A program made the position numbers and the translations under genes. A stretch of DNA of 64,000 nt from Toxorhynchites rutilus septentrionalis (Eukaryota > Arthropoda > Insecta > Diptera > Culicidae): NCBI RefSeq assembly GCF_029784135.1, contig NC_073745.1, positions 49,902,285 through 49,966,284 of the forward strand, read 5' to 3'. Below, piece after piece: positions 22,852-34,036 of the stretch. The stretch's first letter is position 1. Every line of letters starts with the position of its first letter. The notes below the pieces were generated by a model. That model worked only from the letters and a program-made list of their open reading frames with translations, had not been told where the DNA came from and did no database searches.

Positions 22852-24150
22852 AACGGTGTGTCACATCAAATTGCATCACGAAAAAAAACGCTGTAGAAAT
22901 TCGCCCAGTAGACCGATCCTTTTGAAAATTTTAGACAGTAAAATAAAAACTATTAAACAACTTTTGGCATTTTCTTTTTATTCTTACTTCGAGCCCAAGC
23001 TCGTATGCTCGCACCTTCCTCTTTACCCCGTCCATACGGTCTGTACAACGTCAGGTTGTAGTTTTTTTTTAACAGAAATCTATTTTCTCTTGAAGTCCGC
23101 CTCCGATTTGACAACTTTTGGGTTCTTCCGGAGGGCCTGCTTCATAATCGCCCAATATTTCTCTATTGGGCGAAGCTCCGGCGCGTTGGGCGGGTTCATT
23201 TCCTTTGGCACGAAGGTGACCCCGTTGGCTTCGTACCACTCCAACACGTCCATGAATAGTGCCACGAAGCGGGATCCGGCCAGAAGATGGTCGGGCCCTC
23301 GTGCTGTTAGAAAATAGTGGTAGTAAGCGCTTCTTGTAGGCACTCCTTAAGGTAAACCTGCCCGTTTACCGTGCCGGTCATCACGAAGGGGGCGCTCCGC
23401 TTTCCGCAAGAGCAGATCGCTTGCCACACCATGTACTTTTTGGCAAACTTGGATAGTTTCTGCTTGCGAATCTCCTCCGAAACGCTGAATTTGTCCTCTG
23501 CGGAGAAGAACAACAGGCCCAGCAGCTGACGAAAGTCCGCTTTGACGTAGGTTTCGTCGTCCATTACCAGGCAATGCAGCTTCGTCAGCATTTCGGTGTA
23601 CAGCTTCCGGGCTCGCGTCTTCCCCACCATGTTTTGCCTTTCGTCGCGGTTAGGAGCCTTCTGAACCTTGTATGTACGCAGGCCCTCCCGCTGCTTGGTC
23701 CGCTGGACGAATGAACTTGACAAATTCAGCTTATTGGCGACATCCCGGACCGAACTTCTCGGATCACGTCTAAACTGCTTAACTACGCGCTTGTGTTTTT
23801 TTTCACTGACGGAGCATCCATTTTTGCCGTTCTTCACCTTCCGGTCGATGGTTAGGTTCTCGAAGTATCGTTTTAGTACTCTGCTGACCGTGGATTGGAC
23901 GATTCCCAGCATCTTACCGATGTCCCGATGTGACAACTCCGGATTCTCGAAATGAGTGCACAGGATTAATTCACGACGCTCTTTTTCGTTCGACGACATT
24001 TTTCCAAATTTACGAAAAATTGACAGTGAAGCATGGCCAACGTGCTCTATACACTCTTATCTGATTATAAGCGAAAGCTGAAGATATAATTCCTAAAAAT
24101 TAAATTTTTATACGTTTTTTCCGTGATGCAATTTGATGTGACACACCCTT
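22852..24150 (-). mobile_element. DD37E Tc1/mariner element (ITmD37E type) with TIRs and TA duplication
   Basis: Inverted ends share GTGTGTCACATCAAATTGCA, preceded by AACG on the left and AAGG on the right. TA flanks both sides (22850-22851 and 24151-24152). Length is about 1.3 kb, normal for the family. Inside is a broken transposase on the minus strand. Confidence 0.9.
23080..23999 (-). pseudogene. DD37E transposase, two frameshifts
   Basis: Starts MSSNEKERRELILC with an N-terminal paired-like helix-turn-helix (HRDIGKMLGIVQSTVSRVLK; second HTH SSVRDVANKLNLSSSFVQRT). The first catalytic Asp is in LVMDDETYVK. The second lies in a short out-of-frame piece reading FWPDPAS near 23.28 kb, and the Glu in PELRPIEKYW at about 23.17 kb. 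Counting through the two frame changes the last Asp-Glu spacing is about 37, hence DD37E. Frameshifts near 23.31 and 23.26 kb inactivate it. Typical length is about 340 residues, so little else is missing. Confidence 0.9.
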
Positions 24151-24334
24151 TATATTCTGGTGTGTAGGTATTGGTGACTACCATACAGTGCATGATTTTC
24201 ATATGTGTGTGTGCAAGCGCTGAGCGTAAACGAATGTTTTTGTATTTTTCAAGTGTCAAGTTTCTATAAGACCAGTTACATTTTCCGTTGTTAGTTGTTT
24301 TGATCAATAAATCTGAAAAATTCCGAAGGGAAAA

Positions 24335-24520
24335 ATGCTCACGCAGAGAGAAGAGAAGCAAATGGATGCATTTCACCAAGAAAATGTTAGTATCAGAGAA
24401 ATTTCTCGTCGGATTGGACGATCCCATCAAGTAGTGCTCAATTATTTGGCGAATCCTCAAGGAAGAAGAATGCTTCATGTAAATCGAAGCTCTCTGACCG
24501 GGATAAACGAGAATGCTTCA
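24335..24520 (+). pseudogene. Tc3-like transposase N-terminal HTH fragment
   Basis: ATG at 24335 opens a frame with KQMDAFHQENVSIREISRRI and GRSHQVVLNYLANPQGR, the two-helix pattern of Tc1/Tc3 DNA-binding domains (REISRRIGRS). After about 60 codons the sequence turns into an unrelated, reverse-oriented LINE endonuclease fragment, although the reading frame stays open to 24790 by chance. Confidence 0.7.
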
Positions 24521-24524
24521 ACAG

Positions 24525-24765
24525 TCCTCCAGAGGAGCTTCGTTAATTGGTTGCGTATTTTCGGCGACATCTGTTTGTTTCAGTCGGGTAGGTCGCGGGC
24601 ATCGGTACCGAATGTTGTTCACAACGGAGAGTTTTCTGACATCAGTTATGTCCGCGAAATGCCGACCGTCTATCAGAACATGGTCGATTACAGGTTTGAA
24701 CTCCTCCTCTTTACCGGCATTGAAATCTCCGATTATGATGACGGCTTCAGGTTATGTCCAGTTAA
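24525..24765 (-). pseudogene. non-LTR endonuclease fragment (RTE/jockey-like)
   Basis: The minus strand reads VIIGDFNAGKEEEFKP, then IDHVLIDGRHFADITDVRK and CPRPTRL. GDFNA is the Asp-containing apurinic endonuclease box, and IDHVLI-RHF-D-DVR precedes the final SDHY box, which is lost. The two parts are closer than in a full domain, so an internal deletion is present. Confidence 0.6.
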
Positions 24766-24769
24766 TGAT

Positions 24770-25030
24770 TCGTTGAATTATTCCATATGAAGTTCCAACC
24801 TTCTTGGCCAAATTACGTATAGACATCGATTTATGTTTGTTGATCAAATTCACAACATATTTGTCTAATTTAGGGTCAGTGGCACCTGATTTTCGTTCGT
24901 ATCGTGGCAAGTCTTCAAGCGTATTACGTAATTGCTTTCACAGCAGTGTAACTCCTACTCGTTTGACTATTTGATCATAAGTAATATCCTTTGAAGTACA
25001 CCAAATGTGCAAGATATGTTTTCTCACTTC
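24770..25030 (-). pseudogene. Tc1/mariner-like N-terminal HTH fragment
   Basis: A minus-strand open stretch reads LRNTLEDLPRYERKSGA, then DPKLDKYVVNLINKHKS and MSIRNLAKKVGTSYGIIQRI. The last segment is a canonical transposase HTH (SIRNLAKKVGTS). No catalytic region adjoins it. Confidence 0.55.
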
Positions 25031-25493
25031 AATTTTGATTTGTGCTCACCAGACTCTTTACTCAACTAAATATCAGAGACAATGCGTTTGTACCGTGTGC
25101 AATGTTCAAGGGAAATGATTGTTGTTCCACAACTAAACCGATACTGACAATCAGGGCTAGTTATTTTCGAAGCTAATAAATGTGATTGAATTTTATTCAT
25201 ACAACTCTCACTTCCACTACAGTCATTTTCGGTGGACTAATTTCAGTGTATCGGGGTGAAGTGGAAACGAAATATTCTCTACGCATACAGTAACATTGAT
25301 TCTTTTGTTTCGTTCCTTTCCTCTTTCGTTCTCTTACAAGTATAAAAGCAGAAGCTTTCACTGACGATTAAAACTGCTTGAACGGGTTATATTTATTTTC
25401 ATTTCGCATGTTAGAGGATGCTTGCTGCTTTCAAACGTAAGTTTTATTTTACCAAAATGGATCGTCGCGGACCGTGTTCAAAATTCTTCAATC
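25031..25493. other. non-coding spacer with a TATA-like motif
   Basis: No gene seen. TATAAAAG at about 25340 is followed about 20 bp later by TTCACTGA. This could be a core promoter of a lost element, but nothing downstream is coding. Confidence 0.3.
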
Positions 25494-25711
25494 ACTTGTA
25501 AATAACATGCTTCTCTGTTATTTGGAATACATGTTTGTTACAGAAAATATAATAAAATGAAAGACGGCACAGATCGGACTATCCCTTTCTCAAGTTTTTC
25601 ACCCTCTCTAAGGGTGAAAAGAATAGTCCGATTTGAGCTGTCTTCATTTTATTATATTTCCTGTATCAAACATGTATTCCATGTTACGAAGAAGCATGTT
25701 ATTTGCAAGTA
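25494..25711. mobile_element. foldback MITE, 218 bp, almost perfect palindrome
   Basis: Two arms of about 100 bp (from ACTTGTAAATAACATGC to the mirror GCATGTTATTTGCAAGT) surround a small central hairpin (TTTTCACCC / GGGTGAAAA at about 25596-25620). No coding capacity. Left and right arms differ by a few bases and small gaps. Confidence 0.85.
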
Positions 25712-25744
25712 CGCTGGATTCTTTATTATGCGTTTTTTGTATGA

Positions 25745-25846
25745 TATTTTTTACGCTATTCGCTCAAAATTACGCGATTTTTTAATGCGATTTGCTTGAA
25801 ATTACGCGATTTTTTTACACGATTTGCTCGAAATTACGCGATTTTC
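25745..25846. repeat. about 35-bp tandem units with ATTACGCGATTTTTT
   Basis: Three units of ATTACGCGATTTTTT plus GATTTGCTYGAA. They resemble, in reverse orientation, the GCGTAAAAA units at 7911-8036. Confidence 0.7.
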
Positions 25847-25861
25847 GACTAGGTCTGCGCT

Positions 25862-26440
25862 TTCAGCGTGCCCACGCAGAATTGTGAGCGCACGCACAAA
25901 CGCATACACAACGCCGGAAGCACGCGCACGCACATACCATTGGGTGCACAAACACGCACACACACGCGTAAACATGCACAAACATGTGCACAAAAACGCG
26001 AGCGCACACAAACATACAAATGGACGCACAGGTGCGCACAAACGCACATACACACGCACAAACGTGCACACGCCCAGACGCACGCGCGGAAAGAATCGAG
26101 CACGCACGTGCACACACGCACACAAATACGCACAAATACGTGCACGCGTACGCACACACACCCACACATGCCCATGCACAAAAAAACGCGCACACCTGCA
26201 CACAAGCAAGAAAAAACACGCGTAAACGCACGTACACACGCGCACACAAACACGCACAAATGCGCGCAAACACGCCTACACATGCCCGCGCATAAAAAAG
26301 TGCACACCTGCATGCAAGCAAAAAAAAACACGTCCAAATGCACGCGCACACACGCACACAAACACCTAAAAAACGCGCGAACATACACAAACACCCACAC
26401 AAATACACGTGCACGCACACAAACAAGCACAAACACAAAC
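25862..26440. repeat. CA/CG-rich cryptic simple sequence (ACGCACACA type)
   Basis: About 580 bp of purine/pyrimidine-alternating ACGCACACAAACACG-like sequence. All frames on both strands stay open because TAA, TAG and TGA are rare in this composition; those frames are artefacts and are not annotated as genes. Confidence 0.9.
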
Positions 26441-27428
26441 ATCGGGCTGTCGAATACTCGGCTATCCGGACTCGAAGCTGATCGGTATCCAGTATCCGAC
26501 CAAACCACTATCCGTTTCATCATTAATTTCACACTGACAACTAGCGCCGGTAAATAATTACTCCTGCAGGCATACTACACAACACTCACTGCACCGTTTT
26601 CATTAGTTTCAGTGAATAAGTTTCGAATGCAACAAGGAAACATTCATTTCTATACAAACTGCCAGAATACATGGATGCTTCAGATTAATTTCTAAGTGAC
26701 GATTTCTAACGTCGCTTTTGTTTGCAGAATGAAAGGAATCAACGTGAAATGAAAGGAATATGTACGAAAGAGACGAGATATTTATCTTATTGTGCGTGAA
26801 AAGAGAATAGATATATTTATAGCCTGCATGGTTCTGGTTCTGTTCTGAGAAGCGATAGACACATTATTGAGTGACGATGTGCTAATTGAAGTGAAATTGT
26901 CAGGCCCTGCTGACAATCACTACGCGACGCAAGAAAATATTTGTGATATATTCTATTTCAGACAAACACACAAAATTTGAGAAAATTAAACTACAAGTAT
27001 TGCACTATAAACAATTACACTTTACTGGTTAGAGCTATCAGATAATCGTTCAACGAGAAGCTTATGAACATCAAATTACGTAACATACGTATACAGAATA
27101 TTCAGTATTCGCAGCTAATAACAATCTTTTACTTGATTTCTTACATACTAGAATCTTTCTAACTTTCCTCTATCTTTCTTATAAAACAAATTTGTCGGAA
27201 AAAATTAACGGCTTGATAGAAACTAGACTCCTTACAACTAGAGGATTTTCAATGATTAGAATACTTTTGGTCAAAATCTCATGTCGACTTAAACTCCCCA
27301 AGTGAAGAGGAACACATTATATGTTTTGAAGGGGTTACTACATTTGTCCGACTACGATACTGAGTTGTCCGGAAAGTTCATATGGATTGGTAGGAAAAAA
27401 ATAGAAGCAATATTTTTATAGGGTGACA
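26441..27428. other. non-coding stretch, nothing recognised
   Basis: A/T-rich DNA without long frames, clear inverted repeats or RNA genes. Confidence 0.4.
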
Positions 27429-27499
27429 TACCAGGTGTGCGAGTTTAAAATTGTCCAGTGTTTTCGGTGGAGAGAACACATAATTTTCAAGAGCATCTC

Positions 27500-28420
27500 G
27501 AAATATGTTTATTCGAAGTAATTTACCTATCTCTCAGGCAAGTTGTGCATTCCTTTCGAATAAAACTTTTTTGTTTGGTCATAATCTGGAGGGGCCCAGG
27601 ACTGGAAAAAAACAACAAGTGCGATAACGTTTCCCTGTTAAGGGTTTTTATTTAGTGCTTCACAGCTTTAGCGGAGTGCGCCGATGCATTGTCAAGCTCT
27701 AATGCCATTTTACCGTGCCTTCGGAACAACTCGAGCCTTTTTTTCATCATCGCAAAGTTTAAATTTAGCATTTGTTGTCGGTAACGATCTGTATTCACCA
27801 TTTTACCCGGTTTCAGTAGCTCATGGTATACCATACCCTATTGGTCCCACCACACAGAGCATCGTCTTTTGGTCGAAACGATTTGGTATTGCCGGACGGG
27901 TCGGCTTCATCAGGTGGAAGTGATGCTTTTTTGAGTTGAGGATTCTCGAAATAAAACCATTTTTCGTCGCCAGTTACAATCCGATACAAAACCGACTTTC
28001 TTTGATGCTGTTGAAAAAGCATTTCATGAATGATTTTGCGATGTGCCATTTGCCTTTCACTCAATTTGTGAGGCACCCAATTCCCGAGATTTTGGATCTT
28101 TCCCATGGATTTTGAACCAATTACTGTTTGGGACGCATTCTGTGTTTTTGCCAATATTTGTTATGCTTCGGCTGCATCATTGTCATTGTCCTTCAGATCG
28201 AAATCACCACTTTTGAGTTGTCGAAACCATCTCTTACATGTTTTCACTAATGGAGCATGTTTACCATAAATAAGCATTCGCACGCAACCGATGTGCTTCG
28301 ACCGCTATTTTTTCAAATAAAAAAAAACAAACGTAACAACTCCCGCAAATGCTCTTCATTTGGAACGAAACTCGACTCTTTTAATAACGCAGAACATCCA
28401 AGTTGCTTTTGCAGATTTAC
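27500..28420 (-). pseudogene. mariner (DD34D-type) transposase, broken
   Basis: Minus-strand pieces include the HTH end (TCKRWFRQLKSGDFDLKDN, about 28190-28240), the first Asp region RIVTGDEKWFYF (about 27965), the second Asp region LELDNASAHSAKAVK (about 27660-27700), and a decayed final piece resembling SP-L-P-D-Y at about 27590. Stops and shifts interrupt all of them. Confidence 0.75.
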
Positions 28421-28628
28421 TCTAAGGCGTCGTGCACAAATTACATAACGCTAAAAATGCGATTCTTGGATCCACCCCCCTCCCTCTCCTATGTAACCAA
28501 AAGTAACGTAGAACAAACCCCCTTCCCTCCCCTTTATGTTACATGACGCTAATATTTGCACAAAGTCATAGTGGTTTGTTCAACATAAAAAAAATAGATA
28601 TCTGCCCAGGTCTCGGAATCAAATGTTC

Positions 28629-28859
28629 TTACGGAAGTTCCTTATAGGCAAGTAGTGACATCGGAAGAACATTCGACAAGTTCATAGAGTTTTGAACAAA
28701 CAGAGATGGAAAATTATTGCTGACATCAGTTGGGATTGGTGCTTTCAACCCATCTGGCATTAAGCTGAGAGGAACATGGACCGATATATATTTATGCTGA
28801 TTTACACTACTCCTTGGTTCAATGCAACAGTTCCTGTCGCTACATTTCACTACTTGCAA
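28629..28859 (-). pseudogene. transposon-associated Cys-containing ORF fragment
   Basis: The 76-codon minus-strand frame contains VVKCSDRNCCIEPRSS and later FPSLFVQN. This Cys pattern followed by an FPSLF box recurs, to my recollection, in insect transposon-derived proteins, but I cannot name the family. It abuts the left TIR of the 28424-35149 element. Confidence 0.4.
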
Positions 28860-29157
28860 TAGGCCCCATCTGGGATGTCATTACGTGACGAGCAAACAAT
28901 TCGGCTTAATATTGCACTGATTCCGCTTCATTGGAGTTTGCAAATCCAATATTCTCTACTTTGAGAATATATCCGTCGATCGCTAGATTACTATTAACTA
29001 ACGATTCCCCTACATACTTATAATGTTTCGTTTCCAGTTAAGAACTCTCATGATCATGTGGAAGTATTGGACCTCCTAGATCCCGGAGAAGCTCCCATCC
29101 GATGTTCGACGATTGAAAGCATTTTTAGTAACGCGTATTGGCTCAAGATTCAATTGA

Positions 29158-29394
29158 TTGATTAAATCGAAAATATCTATGACCTTTTTAAAACGGGTTC
29201 TCGTCTGGTCATTATTTATTTACATTATTTATTATTACTGGCTTGATTATTCCTTGAAGCTGGATAATCTCGAATTCAGGCAGCTCGATCACCCTTTTAA
29301 AATCAAACCCATGAGAAAATGCGTTCAAAAGAACAGTACCTTGCTGAACGAACTGCAACATACATTAGACCACTGTATTAAGGCAGTATTCTAG
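29158..29394 (+). pseudogene. small ORF with one membrane-like segment, cut by a MITE
   Basis: 78 codons, including the hydrophobic stretch VLVWSLFIYIIYYYWL and a charged tail (NSTLLNELQHTLDHCIK). The frame runs into the TTAA where a MITE has inserted (29378); on the far side the flanking sequence could have continued it for some 20 codons. Function unknown; it may be TE-derived or chance. Confidence 0.25.
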
Positions 29395-29908
29395 TCTAGA
29401 AATTTGAAAAAAATCATTTTTTTTCCTTCATATTTCTATAGTTTAGGCATTCAGGGTCAGGCATCTCTCTATCGCATGAACCTCTATTAAATAATATTTT
29501 TTGAACCTTACTATTTTAAAAAAATCGGGAAACGTAAGAAAAAAGGTTTTAAACCGCATTTTGTTTTTCAAACTGTCGCCATTTTGTCAAAAAATATGTT
29601 TTTGACTTGTCCGAGGTTGCGATAGCAGTATCTTCACTGATTCAGATTCTATTCGATTTTTTGTTTCAGATAACCAGAAGAGCTGGAATCGTGTACGCCA
29701 TGGCACCTCTTTTTATTGAACCCTCTCACTTCATCAGTTCTTAACTATTCTAGTTATGAATATTTTTTCTCTATCTTTTTTGTTTTATTGCTAAAGATAG
29801 ATGAACAAATAATGATATGATGGATAGTAAAAAAAATCTTTGTTTTATTTTTACGGAGCTCGTAAAAACGCCCGAAATTCGTGTCTCTACACTAGAATAC
29901 CCCCTTAA
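29378..29908. mobile_element. TTAA-flanked MITE (piggyBac-like)
   Basis: TTAA duplicates at 29378-29381 and 29905-29908 enclose inverted ends GTATTCTAGTCTAGA and CTACACTAGAATAC. 531 bp, non-coding. Confidence 0.8.
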
Positions 29909-30132
29909 ACTGCTTCAGCATGACCAAGGTGTCCTAACATCCTTCGATAATAGACGGATTGCTTTTGTTTAGCAGCCATGACAAATCAAGATCTGTGTTT
30001 TTGGTATGAAAAAATATTTTTATTTTAGCTTTTTCTTAAAAAATCTGTATTAGGTTTATTAGTCTAACTTTTAAGCAGAATTTATCTTTTGGCATAGAAA
30101 TTCTGATTAGACAGTGTTAATGGTATCCACGA

Positions 30133-31864
30133 AATGCTCCGCCTGCGAATGACGGATCCCAATAAAAGCATATCCGAATGAGAACCTAAAATTATTGAGA
30201 ACCAGAGCATTGAGTCCAAAGCCTTAAAAAAGGAGGATGGTTGTAATAGCTGTTATCCATGGTTATTATAGAAAGAAAATAATGAATAAACCCCTAAGCG
30301 AAGGTGTGACGCGACCCGTGCCGAGGAATGAATTGAAAGGGGGTCTAAACCCTGCCGTTAACGGAGCCTGTGGAGCACCAGGGCACCCTCCACAGTATCG
30401 TCTGCCCTTGCTGCATTGCAGCGGACCGGTAAAGAAGCGAGACTCATGAGACTTCTATGAATAATTCAAATGACAACAATAAAAAAAAACTTCGGGTTCC
30501 GGCAGCCTCTCTCTGTGGGAAAAAATCTCCATAGAGATCGACTCCCACAGAAGAGGATGAAGTACCGAGCAACGCACCCATGTTCAATCATGCTCCTCTT
30601 TCATCCTCAACACTCCCACACGCTGTGAGTCGCTAGAGGATGATAATGACGAATGTAGCGTCACTATAAAAACTGAATCAGCCGAGGTCCACTATTCGTG
30701 GAAAAAGAACCTCACCAAGGGTCAGAGAAGGAAGCTCAAGAACTTGGTCGCAGCTAAGATCCCTGCAAAGGAAGCTCGGCTGCAAGCACTGAGTCGGCAT
30801 ATCTCTGGGCCAACAAAACGCCCCCGAATATCGGAGCTACAAAGTAATGATGAAAAACCGATTCCTAAAAAATCGAAGCAAAATCTCTGCCCCGTCAAAG
30901 AGCATGAGCAGAAAAAAGATCCACATAACACTCTTCAAAACAACACCTCAAAAACCATTATCGAATCTGCAACCTTCTTCAAAGAAGCCTTAGAACAGGT
31001 CAAAGTTAGAATTCTCCCGGAGAACTATCCCAACACTGAACTGACTACAGTTCAACTAAATTCCATTCAGAATGCTCTACTCACTACAATAGAGCAACAA
31101 AAAAATGAACCGGTGAACTCAAGTTTTTCAACTGCTCATATCAGTCGGGTTATCTAATCCTTTCTTGTAATGACCATCAAACTTCGGAATGGTTGAAGAT
31201 AGTGGTTCCCATGATATCCCTAGAAGATAACATAAAACTGGTTGCTTTAGACGCAAAAAATTTTCCTCGTCCAGAGATTCTTCATGCCTTTTTCCACAAA
31301 GTGCAACATACAGCGACGATAGACTCAAAAGCCTCATTGAGAGCCAAAACGAGAATCTCTCCACCGATAAATGGCGTATACCAAAGAGATCCAATCCCAA
31401 TGAAATCCACGCGCATTGGACGCTAACAGTCGACGAAGCATCAACGCGTCAACTTGTTAGAAACAACTTCAAAATAAACTTCCGATTTGGCCAAACCACA
31501 ACTTAAAAAATATATATAAACGAGATACCTCACGACAGAAACCTCTGATCATAGACACATTAAAAACAACTGGGATCGGTATTCCCTTGAACTTGAATCA
31601 GCTTCAAATGAATTAAACGAAACGATAGTCTCCTACCTACAACAGCAATTGCCCACTAAGGAGAGTTTCTTCGACAAGAAACGTTCCTTTGTGGTATAAA
31701 ACTTGAACGGCTTCGCAAAACAGCGCGGAAACTGTTCAACAGAGTGAAAATTACTTTGGACTGGTCTCAATACAAAACGGCTCTAACTAAGTACAGCAGA
31801 GAACTGAGACTATCCAAACGAAAATCCTGGGTATATAACTATGAAAGCATTGATAATACTCCAG
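30133..31864 (+). pseudogene. LOA-type LINE (copy 2): 5' UTR, ORF1 and internally deleted ORF2
   Basis: The 5' region (30133-30300) matches copy 1. ORF1 runs from about 30660 with KARLQALSR-type residues, a coiled/charged block (ESATFFKEALEQVKVRI), and the gag-like block VVPMISLEDNIKLVALDAKN in a shifted frame. From about 31500 the sequence jumps to the endonuclease-RT linker of an ORF2, recognisable by LESASNELNETIV and SRELRLSKRKSW-type residues. The endonuclease is deleted and the RT missing. The linker string is the kind found in LOA-clade ORF2s with RNase H, hence the LOA call. Confidence 0.65.
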
Positions 31865-31899
31865 ACCGATAGGGACAGTAAACGACGCCATATTTTTTC

Positions 31900-32565
31900 C
31901 CGCTCTCTTGACATTTATCTTCAGTAAGGTTTGCCATATCATAATGGAAAGATATACGATCCAACGAGTCGAGATTATTAACATTTACTGCCGAAATTCG
32001 TAGTCAATGGCCTCAACATTGAAAGCGGTACGTCCAATTTATGGTCGTCATAATCATCCTGCCAGATCAACAATTGAGCGTCTAGTGGAAAAATTTGAAT
32101 CTGGTTTGGTCCGGTTTACGGCATCATTGGACCATACTTCTTCGGGGTGATCAAGACCGGCACTTTACTGTGGATAGAAATCGCTACCGCTCAATGATAA
32201 TCGAACATTTTTGTCCCGAGTTGGATGATATGGACTTGGACAATATGTGGTTTCAACAGAACGGCGCCTCAAACCACACAGCGAATTTAACAATCGATTT
32301 ATTGAAAACCAAGTTTGGTGAGCGTGTCGTGCGTGTTCCTCGGTCGTACGATTTGACGCCGTTAGACTACTTCCTATGGCGCTACGTCAAGTCTACGGAC
32401 TGCGCCAACAAGCCAGCGACGATTGATGAACTTCGTACGAATATCGAACATGAAATTGCAGCAGTATCGGCCGATTTATGCTTGAAAACCGTCGAAAATT
32501 GGGTTCAGCGTCTAGACTTCTGCAAGCGTGCCCGTGGTGGCCATGCAAAAGAAATCCTGATTTAA
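31900..32565 (+). pseudogene. internally deleted mariner-like transposase
   Basis: The N-terminal HTH part (MERYTIQRVEIINIYCRNS, then STIERLVEKFESG) is followed after about 40 codons by the catalytic C-terminal half in another frame: MDLDNMWFQQNGASNHTAN (second Asp replaced by Asn in QQNGA), LTPLDYFLWRYVKS (final Asp) and NWVQRLDFCKRARGGHAKEI. The first catalytic Asp region is gone. A classic internal-deletion derivative. Confidence 0.75.
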
Positions 32566-32749
32566 TTCTTTCATTGATATCCAAAATCATTTTTGTTTTA
32601 TTTGAAAAGACTTTTGTAGCGCTCTTATTGAAAAATCCGATATTACTCAAGAAAGTAAAATGAAGTGTTTTGGTGTCCGAATTAATCTGAGTAAATTCAT
32701 GTGTTTCAGTTTGTTTGTTCAATTCAACAATCAATAGCAAAACGTTGTT

Positions 32750-33536
32750 AAAAAACAGTAAAATAGGGTTTCGGTCGTAGTTGAATTTCTCTAGGTTATA
32801 TTGACCGACGGATTCCAGTGAGAGCGGGATAATTCAGCATTTTCAATGGTTCGATCTTCAATATTTCCTGAACTGATTTAATCCTTTTTTTTCGCTTTGA
32901 GCTGTGTATTTTCAATTTATATGAAAACTTAACTTTCAAAAAAAAAAAAAAGAATTTTCACGACAGTATGAGTGCACTTTTGGAACTTACATTCTCTGTG
33001 CTTCAGTAAGAAAAAGATAAACGATGTTATCTATTTATTATAACACTATGGGCCCTATTCCAGAAAACGAGTCGAGGAGACGAGCGCTCGTCTCGTTTGT
33101 TTTGGTATTCCAGATGACGACCTCGACAAAAAACAGACGAGTAGCTCGTCTGACTCGACGATCGTTTGACCCTAAGACAAGACGTGACAACTGGCTTCTT
33201 ACTCTTCTTTCTGCATTTTCGTCGACCAAGTGCTAGATAACAGGAAAGCGAGATGTGAAGGTTGCCAAATGTTATAAAATTCCGGAAGATTATTTTCCCA
33301 TGAAAAACATGTGTTTTACGTATCATGTATTTTCTGAACTGTACCATTTTTTTGTATTAATTTTTCAACCGAATGTCACATATTTTAAACAATAAGTATT
33401 TTCCTGTTATTTTGGTATGCATAAAAATTAAATGTGAAGAGATAAAGTAAACTTGAAAATGTAGATTTGATAGAAGGAGTATGATATGTTGAAATACATG
33501 AATTAAATTCAAAGTACATTTGATTCATCAAGAGAC
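32750..33536. other. non-coding stretch with a CGAG/CTCG-rich segment
   Basis: 33048-33170 is rich in GACGAGCTCGTC-like self-complementary pieces (GACGAGCGCTCGTCTCG) starting at GGGCCCTATTCC, the usual start of a mosquito MITE family; I could not find its other end. Otherwise nothing. Confidence 0.35.
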
Positions 33537-33537
33537 T

Positions 33538-34036
33538 ATGGGCCTTACCGTTTACACTTCACGATGGAAACGAAATGAACGACACGCCATTTAATTTCGT
33601 TTTACGAGTTCAAGAAAATTATGGTTTTTCTGGTAGAATGAACACTTTTGAAATCGAAATTATGAATGATAATCAACTTCTCCGTATCAAATTAGTGTTC
33701 AATGTGGATGGATAACTTTGCTTTCTTCATTTGGTAAAATAATTTCGTACAACAATTGTATCTGAAGATAATTTTATATTACAATGATAAGTTTTAGTGA
33801 GAATATTGGAAAGTGTATAGAAAATAAGTCATGTTAGGGTAAGAAATACGTGCTTCAAGTAAATAAATAACGCCCAGTAAAAATTTTTGTTCAGCTTTTA
33901 GCAATTTAACTTTCGGGCCGAGTGCTAAGACATGTTAAAAACTAGTTTCGTATCCAGATATCAACACAATATTGTTGTCATCGCAGACACACTTCATTCC
34001 GTTTTCACCGTGAAGTGTATACGGGAATAAGGCCTT
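33538..34036. mobile_element. MITE with TIR GGCCTTAYYC..TTTACACTTCAC
   Basis: ATGGGCCTTACCGTTTACAC at 33538 is mirrored by TGTATACGGGAATAAGGCC ending about 34033. Both continue inward with CTTCACGRTG-AAACG-AATG. About 500 bp, no coding capacity. Confidence 0.7.

Noticed and set aside
25802..26557. Long ORFs of 100-229 codons on both strands
   Set aside because: Produced by stop-poor CA/CG simple sequence; His/Thr- or Cys/Val-repeat composition without any domain.
31865..31960. TIR of the deleted mariner beginning TAGGGACAGTAAACGACGCC
   Set aside because: No matching inverted copy was found beyond 32565, so the element end could not be supported.
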